From positions 1 through 7,877 of the forward strand of contig PWQG01000411.1 of assembly GCA_003556835.1 (NCBI GenBank): DNA of 7,877 nt, written 5' to 3'. This document shows, piece after piece, positions 1 through 6,022 of the stretch. Both the position numbers and the translations under genes were made by a program. Position 1 is the stretch's first letter, and every line of letters begins with the position of its first letter. Origin of the DNA: Gammaproteobacteria bacterium (GTDB taxonomy: Bacteria; Pseudomonadota; Gammaproteobacteria; Pseudomonadales; Pseudohongiellaceae). The notes beneath the pieces were generated by a model. The model did no database searches. It was not told where the DNA came from and was given only the letters and a program-made list of their open reading frames with translations.

Positions 1-114
1 ACCAATCCCGCAAACCAATCCCGCAAACCAATCCCGCAAACCAATCCCGCAGACCAGTCCCGTAGATCAGCTCCCTAGAATAATCCACAGACTAGTCCAC
101 AGAATAATCCACAG
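1..114. repeat. Degenerating 13-bp/12-bp tandem repeat array
   Basis: Three exact copies of ACCAATCCCGCAA (1-13, 14-26, 27-39) are followed by a copy with one change (40-52), a more diverged copy ACCAGTCCCGTAG (53-65) and a poorly matching one (66-78). The array then becomes 12-bp units: AATAATCCACAG (79-90), ACTAGTCCACAG (91-102) and AATAATCCACAG (103-114). The array is cut by the window start, so its full length is unknown. A 13-bp unit does not keep a reading frame, and no long ORF crosses it, so it is best seen as a non-coding minisatellite in the intergenic region downstream of the minus-strand outer-membrane protein gene. Confidence 0.9.
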
Positions 115-188
115 GGTTGTCCGTTTCTACTCTTTTCGATTCTGATTGATCAGTAATTGGGATTCAGGTCACGCAATTCACCGGCAGC

Positions 189-1016
189 CTAGAACACGTA
201 AATGAATCCGACGCCTACTTCTGCTTCATAGTTGTTTCGTGCAATCGGGCTGCGCTTGATGTCGCTACCATAACGCTCATAGAGTACCTCGCCGAAAATC
301 AGCCAGTTCCGGTTGATATACTGACGGTAGTTGTAATGGAGTCCCACTGAGCGAAATCCTCCACTCAGGTCGGTCTGACTCAGTCCCGATGCAACTGCCT
401 GCCCCGGGCCAATGCCAAAATCCTTATTCGCATAATCACTGTCGTGGAAAAGCGCCACCACCGACAATTCGGAACCGGACCCGTCAAGCCGGTCGCCAAA
501 GCGGCGGCCTGCACCGAATATGCCCAGGTTTCCGTTTTCACCGGTGATAACCCGGCCATCCAGCCAATTACGCCAATCGGCTTGAAAAGCGCGACGCGCT
601 TGCAGCACGAGCTCGAAACTCTCATCAGCATCGCCCAGCCCATCCAATCGACCATCATCGGAATCACTTTCCTGACGACCTTCATCGAAGCCAACGGTTG
701 CCTCAAATAGCCACGTGTCAGAACGAAGACCCCGCCAGCCTAGCGCTTCACCCGCCCAGTAGAAAATATTATCCCCTCTACGCCATTGTACCGCACCAGC
801 AGGATCCACTTCGAAGCCGAATTCATCCGACCCTTCGTAGGCCGATTCGTATTCAACGCCCAGGCCCAGCCCGAAACTCCAGCCATCGTCACCCCGTGTG
901 AAGTCGTCGAGCGAGGGTAAGGGCACTAAAGCGGTATTCCCGTCCTGTGCAATCGCTGATTGCGCGACGAGCGCAGGGATGCACAATGCCATCAGCAAAA
1001 CGGTAAACTCTTTCAT
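189..1016 (-). CDS. MipA/OmpV family outer membrane protein
   Basis: This 275-residue protein is predicted to be an outer-membrane beta-barrel. It has a hydrophobic signal peptide at residues 1-23 ending in the signal-peptidase I motif AIA, followed by QDG. The mature part is rich in alternating aromatic and Gly residues typical of beta-strands and ends in GVGFIYVF, with the terminal Phe used by outer-membrane assembly machinery. The segment ALFHDSDYANKDFGI (about residues 188-202) and the C-terminal block resemble MipA/OmpV proteins, a family linked to MltA-interacting scaffolding and to general or stress-related outer-membrane roles. The length fits the family. The ATG at 1016 is preceded by GGAG (complement of 1027-1030), a rather long 10 nt away. 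Family assignment is from pattern recognition; the specific role of this copy is unknown. It is transcribed divergently from the next frame. Confidence 0.85.
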   Translation of the reverse strand: MKEFTVLLMALCIPALVAQSAIAQDGNTALVPLPSLDDFTRGDDGWSFGLGLGVEYESAYEGSDEFGFEVDPAGAVQWRRGDNIFYWAGEALGWRGLRSDTWLFEATVGFDEGRQESDSDDGRLDGLGDADESFELVLQARRAFQADWRNWLDGRVITGENGNLGIFGAGRRFGDRLDGSGSELSVVALFHDSDYANKDFGIGPGQAVASGLSQTDLSGGFRSVGLHYNYRQYINRNWLIFGEVLYERYGSDIKRSPIARNNYEAEVGVGFIYVF

Positions 1017-1044
1017 TCAGATTCGGCTCCAGTATGTGGTTGTA

Positions 1045-1057
1045 AAGAATAATTCTT
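1045..1057. promoter_or_regulatory. 13-bp palindrome in divergent intergenic gap
   Basis: AAGAAT-A-ATTCTT is a perfect palindrome around one central base. It lies in the 53-bp gap between the minus-strand MipA/OmpV-type gene and the plus-strand frame at 1070. It is placed where a repressor could act on either promoter. No convincing -35/-10 pair is visible, so an operator role is inference only. Confidence 0.3.
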
Positions 1058-1063
1058 AAAGGA
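1058..1063 (+). promoter_or_regulatory. Shine-Dalgarno supporting GTG start at 1070
   Basis: AAAGGA lies 6 nt before the GTG at 1070. It is a good ribosome-binding match and decides that start. It also means the shortened frame downstream could be translated, even though the family comparison suggests the gene has lost its 5' part. Confidence 0.5.
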
Positions 1064-1069
1064 ACTAGC

Positions 1070-1390
1070 GTGCCCGCCGAGGTCACCACTTATCCCGAAC
1101 TACAAGGGTTCATCCAGCAGCAGGCCCGTCGCGCAGACATTGATACCGCCACCACTGCTTTCCCGTTTCTCATGGAGGGTGCCCCTGCCAGTGTCACCTG
1201 GCACATCAACGTTGACCGAACCGATGGCGAGCCTGTCACCCGGGAGTCATTCGCTCCCGCCATGGCCGACACCGATGTGCAAAACGCCCTGCACATGCAC
1301 CTTGTCACCAGGGACCGTAGCTCGGCCGGCCACATTGACGACCTGTTGCTGGGTGGCGGCATGACACTGCGTCTGCCAGTGCTGCCGTAG
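1070..1390 (+). CDS. Acetolactate-decarboxylase-like fragment, probable remnant
   Basis: The 106-residue product starts at a GTG with AAAGGA 6 nt upstream. Near its C-terminus it carries LHMHLVTRDRSSAGHID, an H-x-H-x10-H arrangement. This is the spacing of the three zinc-binding histidines in alpha-acetolactate decarboxylase (His194, His196, His207 in the Brevibacillus enzyme), and GHIDDLLLGGGMTLRLP fits the end of related proteins. From memory, full-length relatives are about 230-270 residues and also have an N-terminal domain plus a GFYS...HRGVFTH-type segment before the histidines. Both are absent here, as AMADTDVQN leads straight into the HMH motif. I therefore read it as N-terminally truncated with an internal deletion, and not an active enzyme. 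A genuine small metal-binding protein is the alternative. There is no signal peptide. Confidence 0.55.
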   Translation: MPAEVTTYPELQGFIQQQARRADIDTATTAFPFLMEGAPASVTWHINVDRTDGEPVTRESFAPAMADTDVQNALHMHLVTRDRSSAGHIDDLLLGGGMTLRLPVLP

Positions 1391-1784
1391 CAGTGTGATC
1401 AGCCCTGCGTCACCGCCACAAAGGCTACATACCGACATCAAGCCATGCCGTCCAAAAAAAGCCAGGCTGCGCAAGGTCGAATTTCACAAGCCCCTGAGGA
1501 GCTCGCACCGGCCCGTGGCCTGGGTGCTGAAAGAGTGATCGAGAATGGTTGCCTCCACCGCTTCACCGACCCGGTTCGGGTGAAGGTCACGGGCGCCGCC
1601 GCAACTCGGGTTCCTTAATTCTTCCTATGCTCTCCATGCTACCCCCCCAATGGACGCATTCCATTGACTGTCGTCAACACCTGTCCGGATCACCTGTAGC
1701 ATATTGATTCGCAGCATGCCGCCATGGAAAACGGCTGCATCAACTTGATTGGATACAGAACGCAACTGACAATAGGGGGGCATC
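1391..1784. other. 394-bp gap, decayed sequence and CBS-gene leader
   Basis: No convincing gene is present. A 57-codon ORF (1445-1618, plus) has no ribosome binding site. A second frame, open from at least 1389 to a stop at 1536-1538, reads VEFHKPLRSSHRPVAWVLKE, which looks gene-like and may be the tail of a decayed gene, but I do not recognise it. The last 165 bp hold a hairpin (1648-1666), a C7 tract (1642-1648) and a G6 tract (1775-1780). I saw no strong sigma-70 promoter; TTGATT and TTGACT hexamers occur, but without a good -10 at a usable distance. Confidence 0.5.
1648..1666. promoter_or_regulatory. Perfect 7-bp hairpin upstream of CBS gene
   Basis: CAATGGA (1648-1654), a 5-nt loop CGCAT, and TCCATTG (1660-1666) form a perfect inverted repeat directly after a run of seven C (1642-1648). 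No T-tract follows in either direction, so it is not a typical intrinsic terminator. It may be an operator or a structured element in the leader of the gene at 1785. Confidence 0.4.
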
Positions 1785-2273
1785 ATGAAAATCAAGGACA
1801 TCATGGTCACCGAGGTGGCAAGCTGTTCAGCGCAGACATCCCTGCAGGACATTGCAACGCTGATGTGGAACAATGATTGTGGCGCCATTCCTCTGGTGGA
1901 TGCAGAAGAGCGGCCGATAGGGATCGTCACAGACCGGGACATCGCCATGGGCGCCGCGCTTCAACACCGGCCATTGTGGGAACTCAGTGGTGATAATGTG
2001 ACACACGGTCGGGAAATCTTCTGCTGCCGGCCGGATGATGACATCTCCGATGCCCTGACTCTCATGGAAAGTCAGGAAATCCGACGACTACCGGTCATCA
2101 ACCAGTTCGACCAACTTTGTGGAATGGTGAGCATGGGCGATATTGTCTCCTTCACTCGCTCGGGACGTGCCCGGAAGGGTGAAGTCATCGCGATAAGCGC
2201 TGGTGATACCCTGGGCTTTCTCAAGCATGTCAGTGGCCATCATGACGGATACAAGGCAATCGTCACGCGTTAA
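1785..2273 (+). CDS. Two-CBS-domain protein
   Basis: The 162-residue soluble protein is made almost only of a CBS pair (Bateman module). The first CBS domain spans about residues 7-62 (MVTEVASCSAQTSLQDIATLM, then IGIVTDRDIAMG) and the second about 78-127 (EIFCCRPDDDISDALTLM, then RRLPVIN and CGMVSMGDIVSF). CBS pairs bind adenine nucleotides or S-adenosyl ligands and act as energy or redox sensors; stand-alone versions are common in proteobacteria and usually of unknown target. The GIVTDRD signature is intact, while the equivalent place in CBS2 is GMVSMGD. The C-terminal 35 residues are not part of a CBS domain. The ATG at 1785 follows AGGGGGG (1774-1780) by 4 nt. It stands alone between long gaps, so context does not indicate its partner. 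Confidence 0.9.
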   Translation: MKIKDIMVTEVASCSAQTSLQDIATLMWNNDCGAIPLVDAEERPIGIVTDRDIAMGAALQHRPLWELSGDNVTHGREIFCCRPDDDISDALTLMESQEIRRLPVINQFDQLCGMVSMGDIVSFTRSGRARKGEVIAISAGDTLGFLKHVSGHHDGYKAIVTR

Positions 2274-2275
2274 TT

Positions 2276-2302
2276 GCCAGCACCAGGATTATCTGGACTG
2301 GC
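2276..2302. terminator. Stem-loop just after CBS gene, possible terminator
   Basis: GCCAG (2276-2280) pairs with CTGGC (2298-2302), and nested CCAG (2283-2286) pairs with CTGG (2293-2296) around a GATTAT loop. This gives nine pairs with a CA/A internal loop, starting 3 nt after the TAA. No U-tract follows, so it is at best a weak or factor-assisted terminator, or a 3'-end stabilising structure. Confidence 0.4.
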
Positions 2303-2531
2303 GAAGCCTGGATGTGTAGCTAGCCTTGCACCGCACCAGGCCTCTCCGGGCCCAGTGATCGTGACTAAATCGCCCCGGGTAGTCCGGAGGCCCGTTTGTT
2401 TGAGTCAAGCCACCATAGCCGACTCCTCCTGTTGGCGATAGTACGCCGTTTCCAATTTCGCCGGGGTAGAACCCTCCGGGTCCATTATCAAGAAATCGGC
2501 CGGCTACTGTAGTGAGGGTCTTGGCGAGCAT
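2289..2531 (-). CDS. Doubtful 80-aa Gly/Pro-rich hypothetical protein
   Basis: This open frame fills most of the gap between the CBS gene and the large outer-membrane gene, on the opposite strand. Its middle part (about residues 12-53) is unusually rich in Gly, Pro, Asn and Thr, for example FLDNGPGGFYPGEIGNGV and SPTGGVGYGGLTQTNGPP, a composition not expected of a random shadow frame. The C-terminal third is Arg-rich and looks non-coding. There is no Shine-Dalgarno sequence before the ATG, an in-frame TAG sits six codons upstream, and there is no signal peptide. I do not recognise the protein. It could be a small orphan gene, the remnant of a larger one, or chance. Confidence 0.22.
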   Translation of the reverse strand: MLAKTLTTVAGRFLDNGPGGFYPGEIGNGVLSPTGGVGYGGLTQTNGPPDYPGRFSHDHWARRGLVRCKASYTSRLRQSR

Positions 2532-2636
2532 GGTGGCAGGTCGGTACTATCAGGGGACAGCGGAGGGAGACTGCGCTGGTGTCTTCTGTGATGAGCCCGC
2601 ATAGTACGAAAGGGTCTCGGGATTGAATTTGAACCC

Positions 2637-2642
2637 AGGAGA
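2637..2642 (+). promoter_or_regulatory. Shine-Dalgarno of large outer-membrane gene
   Basis: AGGAGA lies 6 nt before the ATG at 2649, a near-ideal ribosome binding site. It fixes that start and places the hydrophobic signal segment at the N-terminus of the product. Confidence 0.75.
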
Positions 2643-2648
2643 TCAAGA

Positions 2649-5600
2649 ATGACAACCTGCTCACTCGGTAGAAATACGATTCTCCGGATTACCTGGATCC
2701 TTGTTCTGTTCCTGCTTTTCCCGGTGTACCTTGAGGCCCAGTACTTCGGCAAAAACAAGGTGCGCTACCAGGATTTCGATTTCCGCATTCGGGAGACCGA
2801 ACACTTCGACATCTACTACTACGATGACACTGAAGCCAGCGTGGAGCTTATCGCCAAGCTCGCCGAGCGCTGGTATGACCGCCTGAGTGATGTCATGGAT
2901 CACGAACTCGGCGCCCGTCAGCCCCTGATCATCTACGCCACCCATACCCACTTTCGCCAGACCAATACCACCATGGGCCACATAGGGGAAGGCACCGGCG
3001 GTTTCACCGAGGCGCTCAAGAACCGGGTGGTGCTGCCCATGACCGGCAACCTGGCAGACTTTGACCATGTGCTGGGCCATGAGCTCATCCACGCCTTTCA
3101 GTTCGACATGACCGGGCGGCGTGGGGATCCCGAGGGTACCCGAATACCGGGCGCCACCCGGTTGCCGCTATGGTTAGTGGAGGGCATGGCCGAGTATCTC
3201 TCCCTGGGGCCGGACAGCTCGCTCACCTCCATGTGGATGCGGGATGCGGTGCAACGGGATGACCTGCCGGCATTGCGGCGATTGAACCATCCGCGCTTCA
3301 ACCCCTATCGCTATGGTCACGCGCTTATGGCCTATATTGGCGGACGCTGGGGAGATGACGCGGTGACCGAATTCATGCGCACAGCGGTGCGGTCTGGCAA
3401 CCTGAATCAGGCCACTCAGAATATGTTCGATTTGAGTGCTGAAGAGTTCAGTGAGCAATGGCATGAGGCCTTGCGTAGCCGGTACCGGCCACTGATCGAG
3501 GCCTCCGCGCCCGCCGACACCCATGGTCGGCAGCTGCGCCCGGGGAGGGATGACCGGGGGCGGCGCAGTGCCAATGTCGCGCCCGCGCTCAGTCCCGATG
3601 GCCAACGACTGGTCTACCTCTCCGAGCGCCAGGGTGTTGCCATGGAGCTGTTCATGATGGACGTGGAGAGCGGCGAGGTGATCCGCCGCTTCAGTGAATT
3701 CGCGCTCGACCCGCATTTCGAAAGCCTCCAGTTCGTCAGCTCTGCCGGCAGCTGGAGTCCGGATAACCGGCATTTTGTTTTTGCTGCCGTGTTGCAGGGG
3801 GTACCGGCCTTGACCATCCTGGACACGGAAACAGGACGGGTCGTCGACCGCATCCGCTTTCCGGAGCTGGGCGAAGTCTATAACCCGGCCTGGTCGCCCG
3901 ATGGCCGCCATATCGCATTCTCGGGGCAGGATCGGGGATTCACCGATCTGTACCTGTATGATACCGAGCAGGAAAACCATGAGCGCCTGACCGAGGACCG
4001 TTACTCGGCGCTGCAACCTGCCTGGTCGCCCGATTCCGGCACCATCGCCTACGTGACCGACCGTTTCAGCAGCGATCCCGACCTGCTGTTCGCCGGTGTT
4101 CACCAGATCGCCCTGCTCAATCTGGAAAGCCAGGCGATCAGGGAAATACCACAGGTTCCGGGCAGCAAGCAGATCAATCCGCAATGGTCCGCCGACGGCG
4201 CAAACCTGTACTACCTGTCGGACAGCCGGGGCACCAGCAATCTCTATCGGGTGGACCTGGCCAGTGGTGCCACAGAAGCGCTCAGCAATGTGCATACCGG
4301 GATTAGTGGCTTCACCGGTCTGAGTCCGGCATTGTCGGTGGCAGGGCCGGATGACACCATAGCCTTCAGTGCCTTTGATGCCGGTGGCTTCGGTCTCTTT
4401 GTCACTGATCCGGGCAGCTTGCCCGAGTCAAGCGTATTGAGCGAGCTCACAGTGGCGACCGAGGACCGTCTGTTGCCTCCGCTTGAACGAACTGACCAGA
4501 AGGTGGCTGAATTCCTGGCGGAGCCGGCACGGGGCCTGATCGCAGACCCCGTACGCAGGGAGCGGGACTATCGCGCCCGTCCCACCCCGGACTTCATCTC
4601 CCAGGTGCATATCGGGGCCGCAGCCGGCGCTGGCGGGACAGCGGCAGGCGGGGGCGCCACCGTGTACTGGACCGATATGCTGGGCGATCACCATCTGCTG
4701 ACCCAGCTGGAACTGCACTACCAGGAGGGCGAGTTGGTTCGCAACACCGCTGCATCCGTCACTTACGAGAACCGGAGTCAACGTTTCAACTGGGGGGTGA
4801 ATGTCAGCCAGATTCCCTTCATTTCGGCCGGATTCCGCCAGACCCTCGGCGAGGTCGACGGGGAGTCGGCAGTCATCCAGCAGGCCTTGCGCTACTGGGA
4901 AGTCAATCGCAATGTCACCGGTTCTATTTTCTATCCCCTCAGTCAGGCGACAAGACTGGAAACCAGCCTGGGTTACCGTTACATCGGTTTTGACGGCGAG
5001 CAACGCACCCGGGCTTTCTCCGCGTCGACGGGACGGCTGCTGGCGCAGAGCCGCGAAGAGCTGACTGTCGCGCCTTCTCTGGACCTGTTCCGCGCCGGGG
5101 TGGCACATGTGTTTGACACGGCGCTGTTCGGCGCTACCTCTCCTATGTTGGGCCAGCGCTCAAGGCTGCAATTGACTGCGGTCGGTGGTGATCTGCGCTT
5201 CACTGAAGCACTGGCGGATTACCGTGCCTACTGGATGCCCTTTGAGGATTACGGGCTATCACTGGCCGGTCGGGCCATGCATTTGGGGCGTTATGGCGGT
5301 GACGCGGAAAGCCCCCGGCAGCGTCCGCTGTTCATTGGTAGCCCCTCCATGGTGCGGGGTTATGATCAGGGTTTTTCGCTGGCCGAGGAGCCTGTACTGG
5401 CGAGTATGCAGGGCAGTCGCATGGCCGTGGCCAATCTGGAGGCGCGTTATCCACTGACCGGCTCCCGTGGACTGGTCGGCGGTGACTTCACCTGGCCAGC
5501 CGATCTGGCGCTGTTCTATGACACCGGCACGGCCTGGAACAGCGGGACCTCCTTTCTCGGGGCTGATCGATCTCTGGTCTCAAGCTATGGCCTGAGCCTG

Positions 5601-5705
5601 CGAACCAATCTGGCCGGCATGGTATTCCAGTTTTCCTACGTCAGGCCCCTGGATACCGTGGATCGGGACTGGCGGTTCCAGTTCACCATCCAGCCCGGAT
5701 TCTGA
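2649..5705 (+). CDS. Metalloprotease / TolB-like propeller / Omp85 barrel fusion protein
   Basis: The 1018-residue protein has three parts behind an N-terminal hydrophobic export signal (about residues 12-31, ending LEAQ). Residues about 40-285 form a gluzincin-type peptidase domain (Peptidase MA / M1-like arrangement). HELIH at 144-148 supplies two zinc ligands and the catalytic Glu145, and WLVEGMAEY (175-183) supplies the likely third ligand, Glu178. Residues about 305-600 hold PD40/TolB-like propeller repeats: SPDGQRLVY (315), SPDNRHFVF (370), SPDGRHIAF (416), SPDSGTIAY (460), SADGANLYY (514). Residues about 650-1018 resemble the Omp85/surface-antigen barrel, with VRGYDQG at 902-908 matching the conserved loop-6 RGF/RGY motif and a terminal Phe. 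No POTRA repeats are seen. It probably sits in the outer membrane with protease and propeller in the periplasm. The substrate is unknown. AGGAGA lies 6 nt before the ATG. Confidence 0.85.
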   Translation: MTTCSLGRNTILRITWILVLFLLFPVYLEAQYFGKNKVRYQDFDFRIRETEHFDIYYYDDTEASVELIAKLAERWYDRLSDVMDHELGARQPLIIYATHTHFRQTNTTMGHIGEGTGGFTEALKNRVVLPMTGNLADFDHVLGHELIHAFQFDMTGRRGDPEGTRIPGATRLPLWLVEGMAEYLSLGPDSSLTSMWMRDAVQRDDLPALRRLNHPRFNPYRYGHALMAYIGGRWGDDAVTEFMRTAVRSGNLNQATQNMFDLSAEEFSEQWHEALRSRYRPLIEASAPADTHGRQLRPGRDDRGRRSANVAPALSPDGQRLVYLSERQGVAMELFMMDVESGEVIRRFSEFALDPHFESLQFVSSAGSWSPDNRHFVFAAVLQGVPALTILDTETGRVVDRIRFPELGEVYNPAWSPDGRHIAFSGQDRGFTDLYLYDTEQENHERLTEDRYSALQPAWSPDSGTIAYVTDRFSSDPDLLFAGVHQIALLNLESQAIREIPQVPGSKQINPQWSADGANLYYLSDSRGTSNLYRVDLASGATEALSNVHTGISGFTGLSPALSVAGPDDTIAFSAFDAGGFGLFVTDPGSLPESSVLSELTVATEDRLLPPLERTDQKVAEFLAEPARGLIADPVRRERDYRARPTPDFISQVHIGAAAGAGGTAAGGGATVYWTDMLGDHHLLTQLELHYQEGELVRNTAASVTYENRSQRFNWGVNVSQIPFISAGFRQTLGEVDGESAVIQQALRYWEVNRNVTGSIFYPLSQATRLETSLGYRYIGFDGEQRTRAFSASTGRLLAQSREELTVAPSLDLFRAGVAHVFDTALFGATSPMLGQRSRLQLTAVGGDLRFTEALADYRAYWMPFEDYGLSLAGRAMHLGRYGGDAESPRQRPLFIGSPSMVRGYDQGFSLAEEPVLASMQGSRMAVANLEARYPLTGSRGLVGGDFTWPADLALFYDTGTAWNSGTSFLGADRSLVSSYGLSLRTNLAGMVFQFSYVRPLDTVDRDWRFQFTIQPGF

Positions 5706-5719
5706 GGGGCTACCCCTCA
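5703..5719. terminator. Compact hairpin overlapping stop codon
   Basis: TGAGGGG (5703-5709), loop CTA, CCCCTCA (5713-5719) is a perfect 7-bp GC-rich hairpin whose 5' arm includes the TGA stop of the large gene. No U-tract follows, so termination would be weak or Rho-assisted. It may instead stabilise the mRNA 3' end. Confidence 0.4.
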
Positions 5720-5873
5720 CAATTCACCAGGAATGAGATCGCCTCATTAAACGTGAAGTCATGCTCGCGGGCACTGTCCATCTTTCCATCGCAACGGACC
5801 ACTGTCCTTCCAGCATGAAATCAGTAAACATTACGGTTCCTTAAGATGTAAAAATATTATTCGAGAGTTTCTA

Positions 5874-6014
5874 ATGATCAGATGTCATGCTGCCCGCTTG
5901 ATGGGCGAACGGAAGTTGAAGATTTCTGATGTGGCGAGGGAGACTGGACTTAATCGAAATACAGTGACGCTTCTTTATATAGAAACGGCGCAGAAAACAC
6001 GACAATACTGGTAA
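5874..6014 (+). pseudogene. Truncated XRE/Cro-type regulator fragment
   Basis: A 46-codon frame, too short for usual ORF cut-offs, starts at ATG 5874. It reads MIRCHAARLMGERKLKISD, then VARETGLNRNTVTLLYIETA, the N-terminal helix-turn-helix of the small Cro/XRE regulators whose relatives begin MIRCHLxRLMGERKLKIADVARDTG and run about 65-75 residues. After ETA (about position 5990) the similarity stops. The frame then reads QKTRQYW and ends at a TAA at 6012-6014, where the family would continue with an ETATRVDLDVLDKLC-like helix. From about 6002 the DNA belongs instead to an AbiEi-like gene in another frame. The third and fourth helices are lost, so it is unlikely to fold normally. An AT-rich TATTAT (5855-5860) upstream is a possible -10 box, but no clear -35 is present. 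Confidence 0.7.
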
Positions 6015-6022
6015 CCGACTAC

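Larger units (their letters stand above)
2274..2648. other. 375-bp gap with repeated ATAGTAC sites and promoter candidate
   Basis: Apart from the stem-loop and the doubtful minus-strand ORF, this gap holds the 7-mer ATAGTAC at 2438-2444 and 2601-2607 and its reverse complement GTACTAT at 2544-2550. The first copy sits in a small hairpin-capable block (GGCG, ATAGTA, CGCC). A weak sigma-70-like pair, TTGGCG (2521-2526), 18-bp spacer, TACTAT (2545-2550), overlaps the second copy and would give a leader of about 90 nt for the gene at 2649. The sites could be binding half-sites for a regulator of that gene; this is inference. Confidence 0.35.

Noticed and set aside
1..114. Short regular repeats that could suggest a CRISPR array
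   Set aside because: The units are contiguous 12-13-mers without unique spacers, and the repeat is far shorter than CRISPR repeats.
142..153. Inverted repeat CTGAT-TG-ATCAG downstream of the minus-strand OMP gene
   Set aside because: The arms are only 5 bp and no T-tract follows on the minus strand, so it is not a supported terminator.
1445..1618. 57-codon plus-strand ORF starting MPSKKSQAAQGRIS
   Set aside because: It has no ribosome binding site, no recognisable motif, and an overlapping frame looks equally coding-like.
2620..2640. Minus-strand GGGTTCAAATTCAATCCC resembling a tRNA T-arm
   Set aside because: The stem does not pair as five bases around a 7-nt loop, and no acceptor, anticodon or D-arm is found nearby.
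3174..4295. 373-codon minus-strand ORF inside the large outer-membrane gene
   Set aside because: It is antisense to the strongly supported protease/propeller domains, its product shows no motif, and long shadow frames are expected in GC-rich genes.
4428..5108. 226-codon minus-strand ORF inside the barrel region
   Set aside because: It is a shadow of the well-supported plus-strand gene, with a low-complexity, motif-free product.
5769..5805. CACTGTCC occurring twice before the XRE fragment
   Set aside because: It is an 8-bp repeat without other structure; I could not link it to a junction or a binding site.
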